This document shows positions 7,101 through 14,197 of a stretch of 19,586 bases of DNA, one piece after another. The position numbers and the translations under genes are program-made. How positions within the stretch are numbered: the first letter of the stretch is position 1; every line of letters starts with the position of its first letter. This DNA comes from Coriobacteriia bacterium (GTDB lineage Bacteria > Actinomycetota > Coriobacteriia > Coriobacteriales > UBA8131), in NCBI GenBank assembly GCA_009779015.1, contig WRFC01000003.1, forward strand, positions 1 through 19,586. Reading direction: 5' to 3'. The notes below the pieces were generated by a model that had not been told where the DNA came from, made no database searches, and worked only from the letters and a program-made list of their open reading frames with translations.

Positions 7101-7954
7101 AGCGAGGCCTTGCCCAGCGCCGTCAGCTCGGCCAGGGTGGTGGCCCCGGCGCGCGCCAAGACGAGGTCGGCAGCCGCATAGGCCTCGCCCATCTGGTCGC
7201 AGTAGGGCATCAGCTGCCAGCGCCCGGCGGGCAGCCCCAAGGGCTCGAGCCAGGCCGCGCACTCATCAAAGTTATTGCTGCCCGTGACCTGCAAGACAGA
7301 TAGCCCCGGAAAACCGGCCAGCAGCCCGGGCGCCGCTTTAAGCACGGCCTCGTTGATGTGCCGGGCGCCCAGGCTGCCGCCAAAGACCAAGAGCGTCAAG
7401 GCATCGGCGGGCAGGCCAAAGCCCCGGCGCGCCGCGCCCTTATCCCGATTAAAAAGCTCGGGGCGCAACGGGTTGCCGGTCACGACGATGCGGGCGGGCG
7501 TAGAGAACCCGTTGCGGGCGGCCTCGTCGGCCAGCGCGACCACTGCCGCGCCGTGCGCCAACTGGCGGTTGGCCATGCCTGGTGTGGCATTCTGCTCATG
7601 GATCAAGACCGGCACTTTGAGCTGGTTGGCGGCCATGGCCACAGGCAGCGAGGCGTAGCCGCCAAAGGCCGCGACCGCCTGGATGCCCTCGGCGGCCAGC
7701 CAGGCCCGCGCCGCACTGCGCCCGCGCGCGACCTTGAACGACGATGTGACTAGTGTCCAGGGGCGGCTGCGGTTGAAGCCCTGTGTCTGAAACCCCACGA
7801 ACCCAAGGCCGGCCTGAGTGGCCAGACGCTCTTCAAGGCCCTGCGGGCGCCCCGCAAAAAAGACCTCGGCCCCCCGCGCCTCTAGCTCTTGGGCAACTGC
7901 CAAGGCCGGGCTGACATGCCCGGCCGTGCCGCCTGCGGTGACGACGATCCTCAT
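4130..7954 (-). CDS. Trifunctional MurG-MurC-MurB fusion
   Basis: One uninterrupted 1274-residue frame carries three complete enzymes. MurG (~1-363; lipid I to lipid II GlcNAc transfer) shows GGTAGHVSPAL, HEQN (119-122), FGGSLGA (191-197) and ARAGATTLAEL. MurC (~438-890; adds L-Ala to UDP-MurNAc) shows GIAGSGMSGLA, P-loop AGTHGKTTT (K552), EADESDGSF, DDYGHHPTEV and FQPHRYTRT. MurB (~933-1274; NADPH/FAD reduction of UDP-GlcNAc-enolpyruvate) shows HTSYRIGG, GKGTNLLVSD, GIPGTLGGAIFMNAG, PSAGSIFKNP (presumed catalytic Ser) and a terminal TEIRFLG with the likely catalytic Glu. Linkers of ~75 (Ala/Asp/Gly/Pro-rich) and ~42 residues join them. MurB has an extra acidic Ala-rich insert (~1021-1070). 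The ATG overlaps the murD stop by 4 nt. All key motifs are intact, so every domain should be active. MurC-MurB and other Mur fusions are known; I cannot confirm from memory that this triple one is described. Confidence 0.93.
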   Translation of the reverse strand: MRIVVTAGGTAGHVSPALAVAQELEARGAEVFFAGRPQGLEERLATQAGLGFVGFQTQGFNRSRPWTLVTSSFKVARGRSAARAWLAAEGIQAVAAFGGYASLPVAMAANQLKVPVLIHEQNATPGMANRQLAHGAAVVALADEAARNGFSTPARIVVTGNPLRPELFNRDKGAARRGFGLPADALTLLVFGGSLGARHINEAVLKAAPGLLAGFPGLSVLQVTGSNNFDECAAWLEPLGLPAGRWQLMPYCDQMGEAYAAADLVLARAGATTLAELTALGKASLLVPYPYAAADEQSLNAQRLAAAGAAEVIADEDLDGPGFVGCLQALLTNAEARAGLQEAAARLGARDADARQVIADLVIGLTSCGAPGVPGAPGAPQDVSPEEAETGAAAGDIDDIDAVGATDAAGAADADSGTAAARSAAADAPGAPDAPAWPSKRLYFIGIAGSGMSGLALLAHAQGHLVGGSDLKGSQYLTAITDLGIAIDFQQDGQALRDFQPDLVVASTAIPVDSPELKAARELGVEVWPRARMLDWLGRHKRCLAVAGTHGKTTTSSLLASALVALQADPSFLIGGVLRAFQATAHQGKGHDYVIEADESDGSFTCLHPQIAIITNIERDHLDHYRSLAQIRAAFQAFIQTIAENGWLVYCADDAVLPALAASSGRQSVSYGFSASADYRLHDLPDGSYSLSYPDGRSQPLSVPAAPGRHNALNSAAVLALLDLQGYPADAAAQSLEGFAGTARRFEKVGSSAGIDVVDDYGHHPTEVKATIAAARSLGYKRLYVVFQPHRYTRTQGLFDEFVTAFDDVDSLVLLPIYAAGEKPIAGVSSDVLAEAMRAARPASVVDCLDDRPAIARQLAGQAAAGDLILTMGAGDVTQMSGKIAEALRQREADPTRPGHELAGQTAAAPGASASGGVGQVPDSGDARPKALGFEAYCELEGSIQGTLLFNEPMSRHTSYRIGGPAALYVECLSVSDLNRSLQVISDFQIPWAIVGKGTNLLVSDEGFEGAILTLGSQFREFSFPSDRDQWDVLVEAAEAGTEAEADADVLARDAAGPRPSGREAAVSEHIVAGAGVLLNNLVQRAFKLGYSGLEFAVGIPGTLGGAIFMNAGGADHWMSEVVSAVTVLRPGFGLVRYTANELNWHYRSSGLPLGEIVVEAELQVREGDAAQIRGRMEALLKRRRQTQPLQQPSAGSIFKNPEGASAGQLIDSLGLKGYRIGDASVSEMHANFIVNCGQASAADVVHVIKEVRRRVREGYGKELQTEIRFLGFR
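6801..6865. repeat. Perfect 26-bp inverted repeat at the MurG/MurC junction
   Basis: Positions 6801-6826 (beginning GGGCTGACGTCTTGCG) and 6840-6865 (ending CGCAAGACGTCAGCCC) are exact reverse complements over 26 bp, separated by 13 bases. The repeat lies inside the murGCB frame, encoding residues 364-385 (GLTSCGAPG...PQDVSP), immediately after the MurG domain ends. As mRNA it would be an extremely stable GC-rich hairpin inside the reading frame. It resembles the terminal inverted repeats of a tiny insertion or a coding hairpin element. Confidence 0.95.
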
Positions 7955-9765
7955 TTGGCCTGACCCTTTCTAAGACCGCTGTTGGGCGCGCTGCCGCGTG
8001 CCAGCCCTTTAAAGAACTGCCCCCGCTCCTCAAAGCATGTGAACTCGTCAAACGAGGCGCAGGCCGGCGAGAGCAAGACGGTGTCGCCGGGCCGCGCCGC
8101 CTCTTGGGCATGCGCAAAGGCGGCGGCCAGGCCGCCCGCGCGGACCAGCTCGACGGCCGCCCGGCCAGTGCCGGCGGCACCTGCATCAGCGGCCGTTGTT
8201 TGGCCCGCGTCTGCCAGGGCGCTGACAAAGGCCTCGTAAAAGCGCTGGCCGGCCGCCCCAAAGCAGAGCACCAGCTTGCAGGCCAAGAGCGCCTGCTCGA
8301 CCAGGGCCGAGAGGTCGGTGCCCTTATCCTCGCCACCTAAGAGCAAGATCAGCGGCTGGCCGACAAAGGCCGAAAGCGCCATGCCGGTGGCCTCGGGGTT
8401 GGTGGCCTTTGAATCGTTAAAATACTGCACGCCGCCAAAGCTGCCGACCGGCTCGATGCGATGCTCGATGGCCTCAAAACCACGCAGCCCGGCGGCGATG
8501 GCCGCGATATCGCCGCCCATTTCGTAGACGACCGCAGCAGCGGCCAGCGAGTTCAAGACGTTATGCCGCCCCTGGATCTTCAGCTCACTGGAGCGCAGGA
8601 TGCGGGCCTGGCGCCCTTCTAAAGACAGGCAGAGCTGAAAATCGCCAGAAGAGGCTGACCCTTCTGGCCCGACGCCCGGCGAGGCTGCGGCCGGGCTGGC
8701 CGCCGCGTCGCCCGTCGGGCTGGCCGCGGCCGCGTCGCCCGTCGGGCTGCTCGCCGCGTCGCCCGTCTGGCTGCTCGCCGCGTTGCCCGTCGGGCTGGCC
8801 GCCGCGTTGGTTGTCACGTCGCCCGCCACACTGCCCGCCGCGTCGCCTACCGGGCTGCCCACGGGCTCGGCCCAGGCGCACTCCTGCCCAGCGGCCGGCG
8901 GCACACCCAGCCTGATCACGCGCTTGCCGGCGGCCTCGGCGGCCTCGGCCAGAGCGGCGGTCAAGGGCGAGAGCGCCTCGATGACGATCGGCCTTTGGGC
9001 CGGCATGTTCTGGTAGATCAGCGGCTTGACGCGGGCGTACTCGGCAAAACTGCCATGCCATTCGATGTGGTCGGGCGTGATGTTCAAGAGAATCGCCGCC
9101 TCGGGGCTGATGCCGGGCGAGGTGGCCAGCTGAAACGAGGACAGCTCGGCCACGATGTACTCGTTTGGGCCGCGCTCTTGCACGGCATCGATCAAAGTCG
9201 GGCCGACGTTGCCGGCCACGCGCGCCTTGAACCCGGCGGCCTCTAAAAGATGGGCGAGCAAAAAGGTCGTGGTGGTCTTGCCGTTGGTGCCGGTGATGGC
9301 CAGCCAGCGGCTCGGTGCCAGCCGAAAGGCCAGCTCGGGCTCGCCGATCAGCTCACTGGTACGCGCCCGGGCACTGACATGCAAAGGGGCCGAGGGGCGG
9401 ATGCCGGGGCTGATGATGCCGAGGTCAAAGTCGGCATCGAGGGCATCGACGCCCAGGCAGACGCGCAGGGCGGCGCCGCTTTGCCCGTTTGGCCGGGTCA
9501 AGACGAGCTCGCTCTTCTCGCCTTGAAGGCCGTCGGGCGCCTCGCCGGCCAAGTCAAAGAACTCGGCGGCCAGGGCGGCGATTGCCCGGCTGTTGCGCTC
9601 GGAGTGCTTTTCGACGTAGGCCGTGACGGTCTGGGCGCTGGAGTATTTGAGCAAGAAGCGCAAGACTGCGGTGCCGGTCACACCGAGCCCGATAACGCAG
9701 ACGCGGGCGCTAAGAATGCGCCGGGCGGCGGCTTGGTCTTCGATATTTAAAAGGTCTACTGTCAT
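7951..9765 (-). CDS. murD: MurD, UDP-MurNAc-L-Ala--D-Glu ligase
   Basis: This ligase adds D-Glu to UDP-MurNAc-L-Ala in the cytosol. At 604 residues it is far longer than the usual ~450. Motifs are in order: N-terminal Rossmann GLGVTGTAV (27-35), P-loop ITGTNGKTTTT (K163), AELSSFQL (207-213), LNITPDHIEWHG, GRHNVLNSLAA (399-409), YFNDSKATNPEAT (448-460), LLLGGEDKG and SPACASFDEF. The extra length is mainly residues ~301-374, a Ser-Pro-Thr-Gly-Asp-Ala-Ala repeat insertion in the central domain, plus an Ala-rich stretch near 520-540. An in-frame TAA directly before the ATG at 9765 fixes the start. The gene begins 27 bases after murE and ends in a 4-nt overlap with murGCB. Confidence 0.95.
   Translation of the reverse strand: MTVDLLNIEDQAAARRILSARVCVIGLGVTGTAVLRFLLKYSSAQTVTAYVEKHSERNSRAIAALAAEFFDLAGEAPDGLQGEKSELVLTRPNGQSGAALRVCLGVDALDADFDLGIISPGIRPSAPLHVSARARTSELIGEPELAFRLAPSRWLAITGTNGKTTTTFLLAHLLEAAGFKARVAGNVGPTLIDAVQERGPNEYIVAELSSFQLATSPGISPEAAILLNITPDHIEWHGSFAEYARVKPLIYQNMPAQRPIVIEALSPLTAALAEAAEAAGKRVIRLGVPPAAGQECAWAEPVGSPVGDAAGSVAGDVTTNAAASPTGNAASSQTGDAASSPTGDAAAASPTGDAAASPAAASPGVGPEGSASSGDFQLCLSLEGRQARILRSSELKIQGRHNVLNSLAAAAVVYEMGGDIAAIAAGLRGFEAIEHRIEPVGSFGGVQYFNDSKATNPEATGMALSAFVGQPLILLLGGEDKGTDLSALVEQALLACKLVLCFGAAGQRFYEAFVSALADAGQTTAADAGAAGTGRAAVELVRAGGLAAAFAHAQEAARPGDTVLLSPACASFDEFTCFEERGQFFKGLARGSAPNSGLRKGQAK
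8696..8860. repeat. Degenerate 24-bp tandem repeats inside murD
   Basis: About six imperfect copies of a 24-27 bp unit (containing GCGTCGCCCGTCGGG on the plus strand) lie head to tail. The units at 8696-8719, 8720-8746, 8747-8770 and 8771-8794 are the clearest. They encode the SPTGDAA-type repeats of the MurD insertion. The unit length is a multiple of three, so copy-number change would keep the frame. Confidence 0.85.
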
Positions 9766-9792
9766 TTATGTCATTGCCTAACCGTTCGCTGA

Positions 9793-11523
9793 TTAACACG
9801 TGCCGCCGCAACGGGCTCCAAGGCAGCCCTCGACGATCTGGACGTCTGAGGGCACCTCGATGTACTCGCTGCCCCGTTTCTGGCGGGTCTCGCGGCCCTT
9901 GCCTGTGACCAGTATCACAGAATTCGGCGGCGCTGTCTCGATCGCCGCCCGAATGGCCTCGGCACGGTCGCTGATGATGCGGGGGTGGCCGCCGGCCGCT
10001 TGCACGTAGCCGGCGATCTCGGCGCAGATCTTGGCGACCGGCTCGCGGCCGGCGTCCTCTTCGGTCAGGATGACGTCGTCGGCCTGGTGCCCGGCCACCT
10101 CTGCCAGGTCGCGGCGGCGGTCATAGGCCTTATAGCCGGGACAGCCGAAGACGATGGCAAAATAACTGTTCGGGCGCTGCTTTTTAAAGGCCTCAAAGAG
10201 CGCCTCAAAGCTCATCTTGTTGTGCGCGTAGTCGACCACCACGAGCTTACCGGCGGGCCCGGCAAAGGTCTCCATACGCCCCGGCACGCGCGCCTCGGCC
10301 AGGGCCTCTTGCATCACCGGGACGGGAACTCCAAGCACCCAGGCCGCACTGATGGCGGCCAGGGCGTTGAGGACGTTGAAGGTGCCGCTGAGGGCGATCG
10401 TAAACTCAGCGCCGGTGGCCGCGCTGCCAGACGCGCCAGTGGCCGCGCTGCCAGGCGCACCGTCGGGCAGAAGCGCCCGAAAGCGGCAGCCAGAGGCCCC
10501 GTCCTCGACCTCTGTGGCAACGATGTCGGCCGCCTCTGAGAAGCCGAACGTGACCAGCCGCCCGGCCTCTTTGGCCGCCGCCAGAACGCGCTTCAGCTCG
10601 GCGCTCTCGAGGCTCAGGCAGGCCACCTTGGCCTGCTTGAAGATCTTCAGCTTAGAGGCCAGGTAGTCCTCAAAGTCAGGATGCTCGATCTCAGAGATAT
10701 GGTCGCCGTGGCCGATGTTCAAAAAGCAGGCGACATCAAACACCAGGTCGGCCGTGCGCTCGTACTTCAGGGCCTGGCTCGAGACCTCCATCGAGAGGTA
10801 GCCGATGCCGGCCGAGGCGGCGTTGGCAAAACGCCGGTAGAGCTCGAGGTTCTCTTGCGTGGTCAGATGCGACTCTTCAAGGCTCAGGCCGTCGTAGTTG
10901 TCGATGCTCGAAAGCACGGCCGAGGCGGGCCGCCCCTGGCCGGCCAGCCAGCGGTCGAGAATCGCCCGTAAAAAGTAGACCGTCGTAGACTTGCCCTTGG
11001 TGCCGGTCACACCGGCCAGCCTGAGGGCCTGGGCGAGGCCGGCAAAATACCAAGAGTCCAGCAAGGCCATCGATTTGCGCATGTCTTTGACGATCAGGCC
11101 AGGCAAGGGCGAGCCGTAGGCCTGCTCGCTCAGATAGGCGATGGCGCCAGCGGCGGCGGCGGCGGCCAGATAACACTCTTCAAAGCCGGCGCCCTTGCAG
11201 TAAAAGAGCGTACCGGCAACACAGTCGCGCGAGTCAAAGCTCAGGTGTTTTGGCACTGTCGCAGCGACGTTGGCAGCGGGGCTGGTCGAACAATCGCTTC
11301 TGGCCTGCTCAGCAGCCCAAAGGCAGGGGGATAAAAGCCCGTCCGCCCCGACCGCCCCGTCCACCGCAGCAGCGCGCCCGTCCGCCGCAGCAGAGCGCCC
11401 GCCCGCGCCGCCCGGGGCGATGCCCACGAGCTGCCCGGCGCCCTCTAAGCGCTGGGCAGCCTCGCCCAGGCTGATGGCCTCGAGGTAGGCGTCTGCCCGG
11501 CATTCAGGAGTGTCTTGGCCCAC
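9793..11523 (-). CDS. murE: MurE, UDP-MurNAc-tripeptide synthetase, probably L-lysine/ornithine type
   Basis: This enzyme adds the third amino acid to UDP-MurNAc-L-Ala-D-Glu. The 576 residues show SRDCVAGTLFYCKG (uridine-binding region), P-loop GVTGTKGKSTTVYF (K178), YLSMEVSSQALKYERT (242-257), HISEIEHPDFEDYLASKLK (K291 is the likely carbamylated lysine), DYAHNKMSFEAL (431-442) and VTGKGRET. The diaminopimelate-specific DNPR motif is replaced by TEEDAGREP (487-495), and the P-loop and DHISEIEHPDFEDY sequences resemble lysine-adding MurE of Gram-positives. Substrate is therefore likely L-Lys or L-Orn, not DAP (inference). Low-complexity Ala/Gly stretches occur at ~37-66 and 355-372. The start is GTG at 11523, immediately after the TAA of the preceding ligase. 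The usual GAAAG-like ribosome site lies 12 nt upstream. Confidence 0.92.
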   Translation of the reverse strand: MGQDTPECRADAYLEAISLGEAAQRLEGAGQLVGIAPGGAGGRSAAADGRAAAVDGAVGADGLLSPCLWAAEQARSDCSTSPAANVAATVPKHLSFDSRDCVAGTLFYCKGAGFEECYLAAAAAAGAIAYLSEQAYGSPLPGLIVKDMRKSMALLDSWYFAGLAQALRLAGVTGTKGKSTTVYFLRAILDRWLAGQGRPASAVLSSIDNYDGLSLEESHLTTQENLELYRRFANAASAGIGYLSMEVSSQALKYERTADLVFDVACFLNIGHGDHISEIEHPDFEDYLASKLKIFKQAKVACLSLESAELKRVLAAAKEAGRLVTFGFSEAADIVATEVEDGASGCRFRALLPDGAPGSAATGASGSAATGAEFTIALSGTFNVLNALAAISAAWVLGVPVPVMQEALAEARVPGRMETFAGPAGKLVVVDYAHNKMSFEALFEAFKKQRPNSYFAIVFGCPGYKAYDRRRDLAEVAGHQADDVILTEEDAGREPVAKICAEIAGYVQAAGGHPRIISDRAEAIRAAIETAPPNSVILVTGKGRETRQKRGSEYIEVPSDVQIVEGCLGARCGGTC

Positions 11524-12765
11524 TTAAAGCTCGCTTTCAGAATCGCGCCAGTCTTTGAACCGCTCTACCTGAAGCCGGGCGTTCTGCCTCAGCCAGAGCC
11601 ATCTGCGCAAGCCGCGATCGGCGGCATAGTCCAATGGGTTTGCCCATTGCCCGGTATCGACAAGCAGGGCGGCCTTTTTCTGGATGTCCAAATCACTGCT
11701 GCAAGACTTGGCCACCCAGGGCGGGGCAACTGACCAAAGAAAGGGGCTGGTCGCAAAGACCGGTCCCAATCTCTTTTGATAAATTATATCGTCAACGGCC
11801 AGGGCAGCGATATTTGCACCTGCACCAGTCACATAATAGTTACCTCGCCCCTGACGGGTGTTCAGCTCTAGGACCTTGAGCCGCTGCTCGCGCTGGTCGA
11901 ACTTCAGGTCAAACGAGGCAAACCCGCGGTAACCCTGGCCTTGCAAGAGGTCTGCCAGGCGGTTGGCCAGGTCATCGACGATACCGCCCTTTTGTTCAGT
12001 CATGATTACTGCCGAGTTGCCAATGCCATGCGCCGTATGCTCTTCTAAAAGCACACGCCCGGCGGCCGAGAGCACCGGCCGCGAGGCCCGGTCAAAGTAC
12101 TGCGTTAAGACATAAAGGTCGGTGTCCGGGCCAGGCAAGAACTCTTGGATGATCATCTCGGCCGGGTAGCCGGCCGCATAGATGCGCGAGAGCAAAGCCT
12201 TCAGCTCGTCTGGGCCCGCTACCAGGTGGACCTTGCGCTGCCCCTCAAAGGGGTGCCGCCACCAGGCCACGCTGTCCGTCGGCTTGACGATATAGGGCGC
12301 CAAAAAATCGAGCTTGATCTGCCCGCCAAGCGACTCGCGGTAGACAAAGGTCTGCGGATGGGCAATGCCGGCCTCGTCGCAAAGCGCATAAAAACCCTGT
12401 TTATGGGCAAGCCTGAGCATCTCTTGAAAAGGCAGGTAATGCCGGCAGACGTTCTCGGGCAGCCCCCGCTCTTGGGCCAGGGCCAAAGCCTGCACGTAGT
12501 TGTCGCCTGAGGCGATGGGCAAGATGCACTGGGCGGGATGATCGTGGGCAAAGTCGCAGACCAGGCCGCGCAAGACATCGACCGCATCGGCCTTTGGCCG
12601 AGCCTCGTAGTCGATGATCTGCGTATAGCGGAGCGGGCCGGCCTGGGCTATGCCATAGCCTTTTGAGACGATGCCATAGGCCTCGTGAAAGGCCCGGGCC
12701 AAGCTGTAGACCGTGATATCCGAAGCAAAAAGCAAGGGGATAAAATCGTCATTGCCGAGCTTCAT
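11524..12765 (-). CDS. ATP-grasp amide ligase, D-aspartate ligase-like (peptidoglycan branch residue)
   Basis: The protein is 413 residues from the second of two in-frame ATGs, chosen because AGAAGG lies 8 nt upstream of it (the ATG at 12771 is too close). It shows an N-terminal ASDITVYSLARAFHEAYG segment, an ATP-grasp core with YIVKPTDSVAWWRHPFEG and MIIQEFLPGPDTD, GHxxLLEEHTxxGIGN-like LLEEHTAHGIGNSAVI, FASFDLKFD and the metal-site-like LELNTRQGRGNYYVTGAGANIA. From memory this resembles Enterococcus faecium Asl, which attaches D-Asp to the epsilon-amino group of L-Lys in the peptidoglycan precursor. Its position between murF and murE, overlapping the end of murF by 17 nt, strongly supports a role in precursor branching. 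Another carboxylate-amine ligase specificity cannot be excluded. Confidence 0.75.
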   Translation of the reverse strand: MKLGNDDFIPLLFASDITVYSLARAFHEAYGIVSKGYGIAQAGPLRYTQIIDYEARPKADAVDVLRGLVCDFAHDHPAQCILPIASGDNYVQALALAQERGLPENVCRHYLPFQEMLRLAHKQGFYALCDEAGIAHPQTFVYRESLGGQIKLDFLAPYIVKPTDSVAWWRHPFEGQRKVHLVAGPDELKALLSRIYAAGYPAEMIIQEFLPGPDTDLYVLTQYFDRASRPVLSAAGRVLLEEHTAHGIGNSAVIMTEQKGGIVDDLANRLADLLQGQGYRGFASFDLKFDQREQRLKVLELNTRQGRGNYYVTGAGANIAALAVDDIIYQKRLGPVFATSPFLWSVAPPWVAKSCSSDLDIQKKAALLVDTGQWANPLDYAADRGLRRWLWLRQNARLQVERFKDWRDSESEL

Positions 12766-14197
12766 GGCCATGGCCTTCTGTCTTCAGCTCGCAGACGATG
12801 GTATCGAGAGCGAGCGCGCGTGAGGCCTTGATCAAGACCAGCGGGCGCTCTGCCAGGTAGGGCGCCAGGGCCTGAAGGGCAGCGGCCTTGTTATCGGTGC
12901 TGATGATGCGGTCCGGCTCCAGGCCGGCGGTGGCGGCCCCGGCCGCGATCTGGCGGGCATGCGGGCCAACGGTCAAAAGCAGGTCGAGGCCGGCCGCTGC
13001 CGCTGCCTGCCCGACCTCAAAATGCAGCTCGTCGGCAGTCGGGCCGAGCTCGAGCATGTCACCCAGCACCGCGATGTGCGGGCGACCGTCTTGGATGGTG
13101 GCCAGAGTGTCGAGGGCGGCTTGCATCGACCCCGGATTGGCGTTATAGCTGTCGTCGATCAGCCGTGCCCCTGAAGAGAGCTCGACCACCTCTTGGCGCA
13201 TGCTCATGGGCGGCGCCTCTTCAAGGCCTTGCTTGATCTCAGCGGGCGTCAGGCCCTGGATGAACCCGACGCTGGCGGCGGCCAGCGCGTTCAAGACGCT
13301 GTGCCGGCCTTGGAGCTGAAGGCCGACCTCGGTGGCGCGGCCATCAGGAAAGCTGATCAGAAAAAGCGGATGGCCGTCGTCATCAAAGCGCAGCTCAGAG
13401 GCTGTCACGTCATTGCTATCCTGCACACCATAACGCCAGACCTGAAGCGAGCGCTGGCCTGCCCGGCCAAAGTCCAGCAGCCGGTCCGCCCAGGCGTCAT
13501 CGCCGTTCAAGACGAGCTGGCCGGTCTGGTCGGGCAGGCCCTCGATGATCTCGGCCTTGGCCCGGGCGATGGCCTCTTGGCTGCCCAAGAGCTCTAAGTG
13601 TGCCAGGCCGATGTTGGTGATGACTGCGCAATCGGGCTGGGCGATCTGACAGTAGCGCCTGATCTCGCCGCTGTACTGCATACCCATCTCGAGGATCAGC
13701 CTCTGGGTTGTCAGCGGGGCATCGAGGAGGCTGGCCGGCAGCCCCAAGAGGTTGTTGTAATTGCCCTGGCTGATGCTCACCTCAAAGGCCGGTGTGAGGA
13801 CAGAGGCGATCAGCTCTTTTGTGCTGGTCTTGCCGTTTGAGCCGGTCACGCCGATGACCTGGCAGCTCAGGTGCCCACGCCAGAGCCGGGCGATCTCGCC
13901 AAAGGCGAACTGGGGGTCCGGGCATTGCAAAAGGGCCGCCCCCATCTGGCGCGCCAGCTCGACCTCGGCGGGCGCGAACGGCCTGGCCGAGACCACGAGC
14001 GCAGCACCGGCGCGCAAGGCGTTGGCGATATAGGCATGGCCGTCGACGCGCTCGCCCTCTAGGGCGATAAAAATACCGCCTTCTTGCAAGGTGCGCGAGT
14101 CCCAGCCCGCCTGGGTCACGAGGCGCCTGGGCTGGGCGGCTTGAACAACAAGAGGCAGGCCCAGAAAACCAGTGATTTCCTGAAGCCCGAGCCTCAT
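12749..14197 (-). CDS. murF: MurF, UDP-MurNAc-tripeptide--D-Ala-D-Ala ligase
   Basis: This enzyme adds D-Ala-D-Ala to complete UDP-MurNAc-pentapeptide. The 482 residues include DSRTLQEGGIFIALEGERVDGH (33-54), P-loop GVTGSNGKTSTKE (K123), SQGNYNNLLGLPASLL (143-158), EMGMQYSGEI (170-179), VITNIGLAHLELLGS, GRHSVLNALAA (298-308) and IDDSYNANPGSMQAAL (347-362). The length is close to the family norm, and unlike its neighbours it has no repeat insertion. It starts in a 4-nt ATGA overlap with the ftsW stop and overlaps the following ATP-grasp gene by 17 nt. Confidence 0.97.
   Translation of the reverse strand: MRLGLQEITGFLGLPLVVQAAQPRRLVTQAGWDSRTLQEGGIFIALEGERVDGHAYIANALRAGAALVVSARPFAPAEVELARQMGAALLQCPDPQFAFGEIARLWRGHLSCQVIGVTGSNGKTSTKELIASVLTPAFEVSISQGNYNNLLGLPASLLDAPLTTQRLILEMGMQYSGEIRRYCQIAQPDCAVITNIGLAHLELLGSQEAIARAKAEIIEGLPDQTGQLVLNGDDAWADRLLDFGRAGQRSLQVWRYGVQDSNDVTASELRFDDDGHPLFLISFPDGRATEVGLQLQGRHSVLNALAAASVGFIQGLTPAEIKQGLEEAPPMSMRQEVVELSSGARLIDDSYNANPGSMQAALDTLATIQDGRPHIAVLGDMLELGPTADELHFEVGQAAAAAGLDLLLTVGPHARQIAAGAATAGLEPDRIISTDNKAAALQALAPYLAERPLVLIKASRALALDTIVCELKTEGHGHEARQ

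Noticed and set aside
4130..7954. Fusion created by a sequencing error or frameshift
   Set aside because: The frame is continuous through both linkers, and codon composition and amino-acid bias of the linkers match the rest of the cluster. There is no overlap of two frames at either junction. Sequencing confirmation would still be useful.
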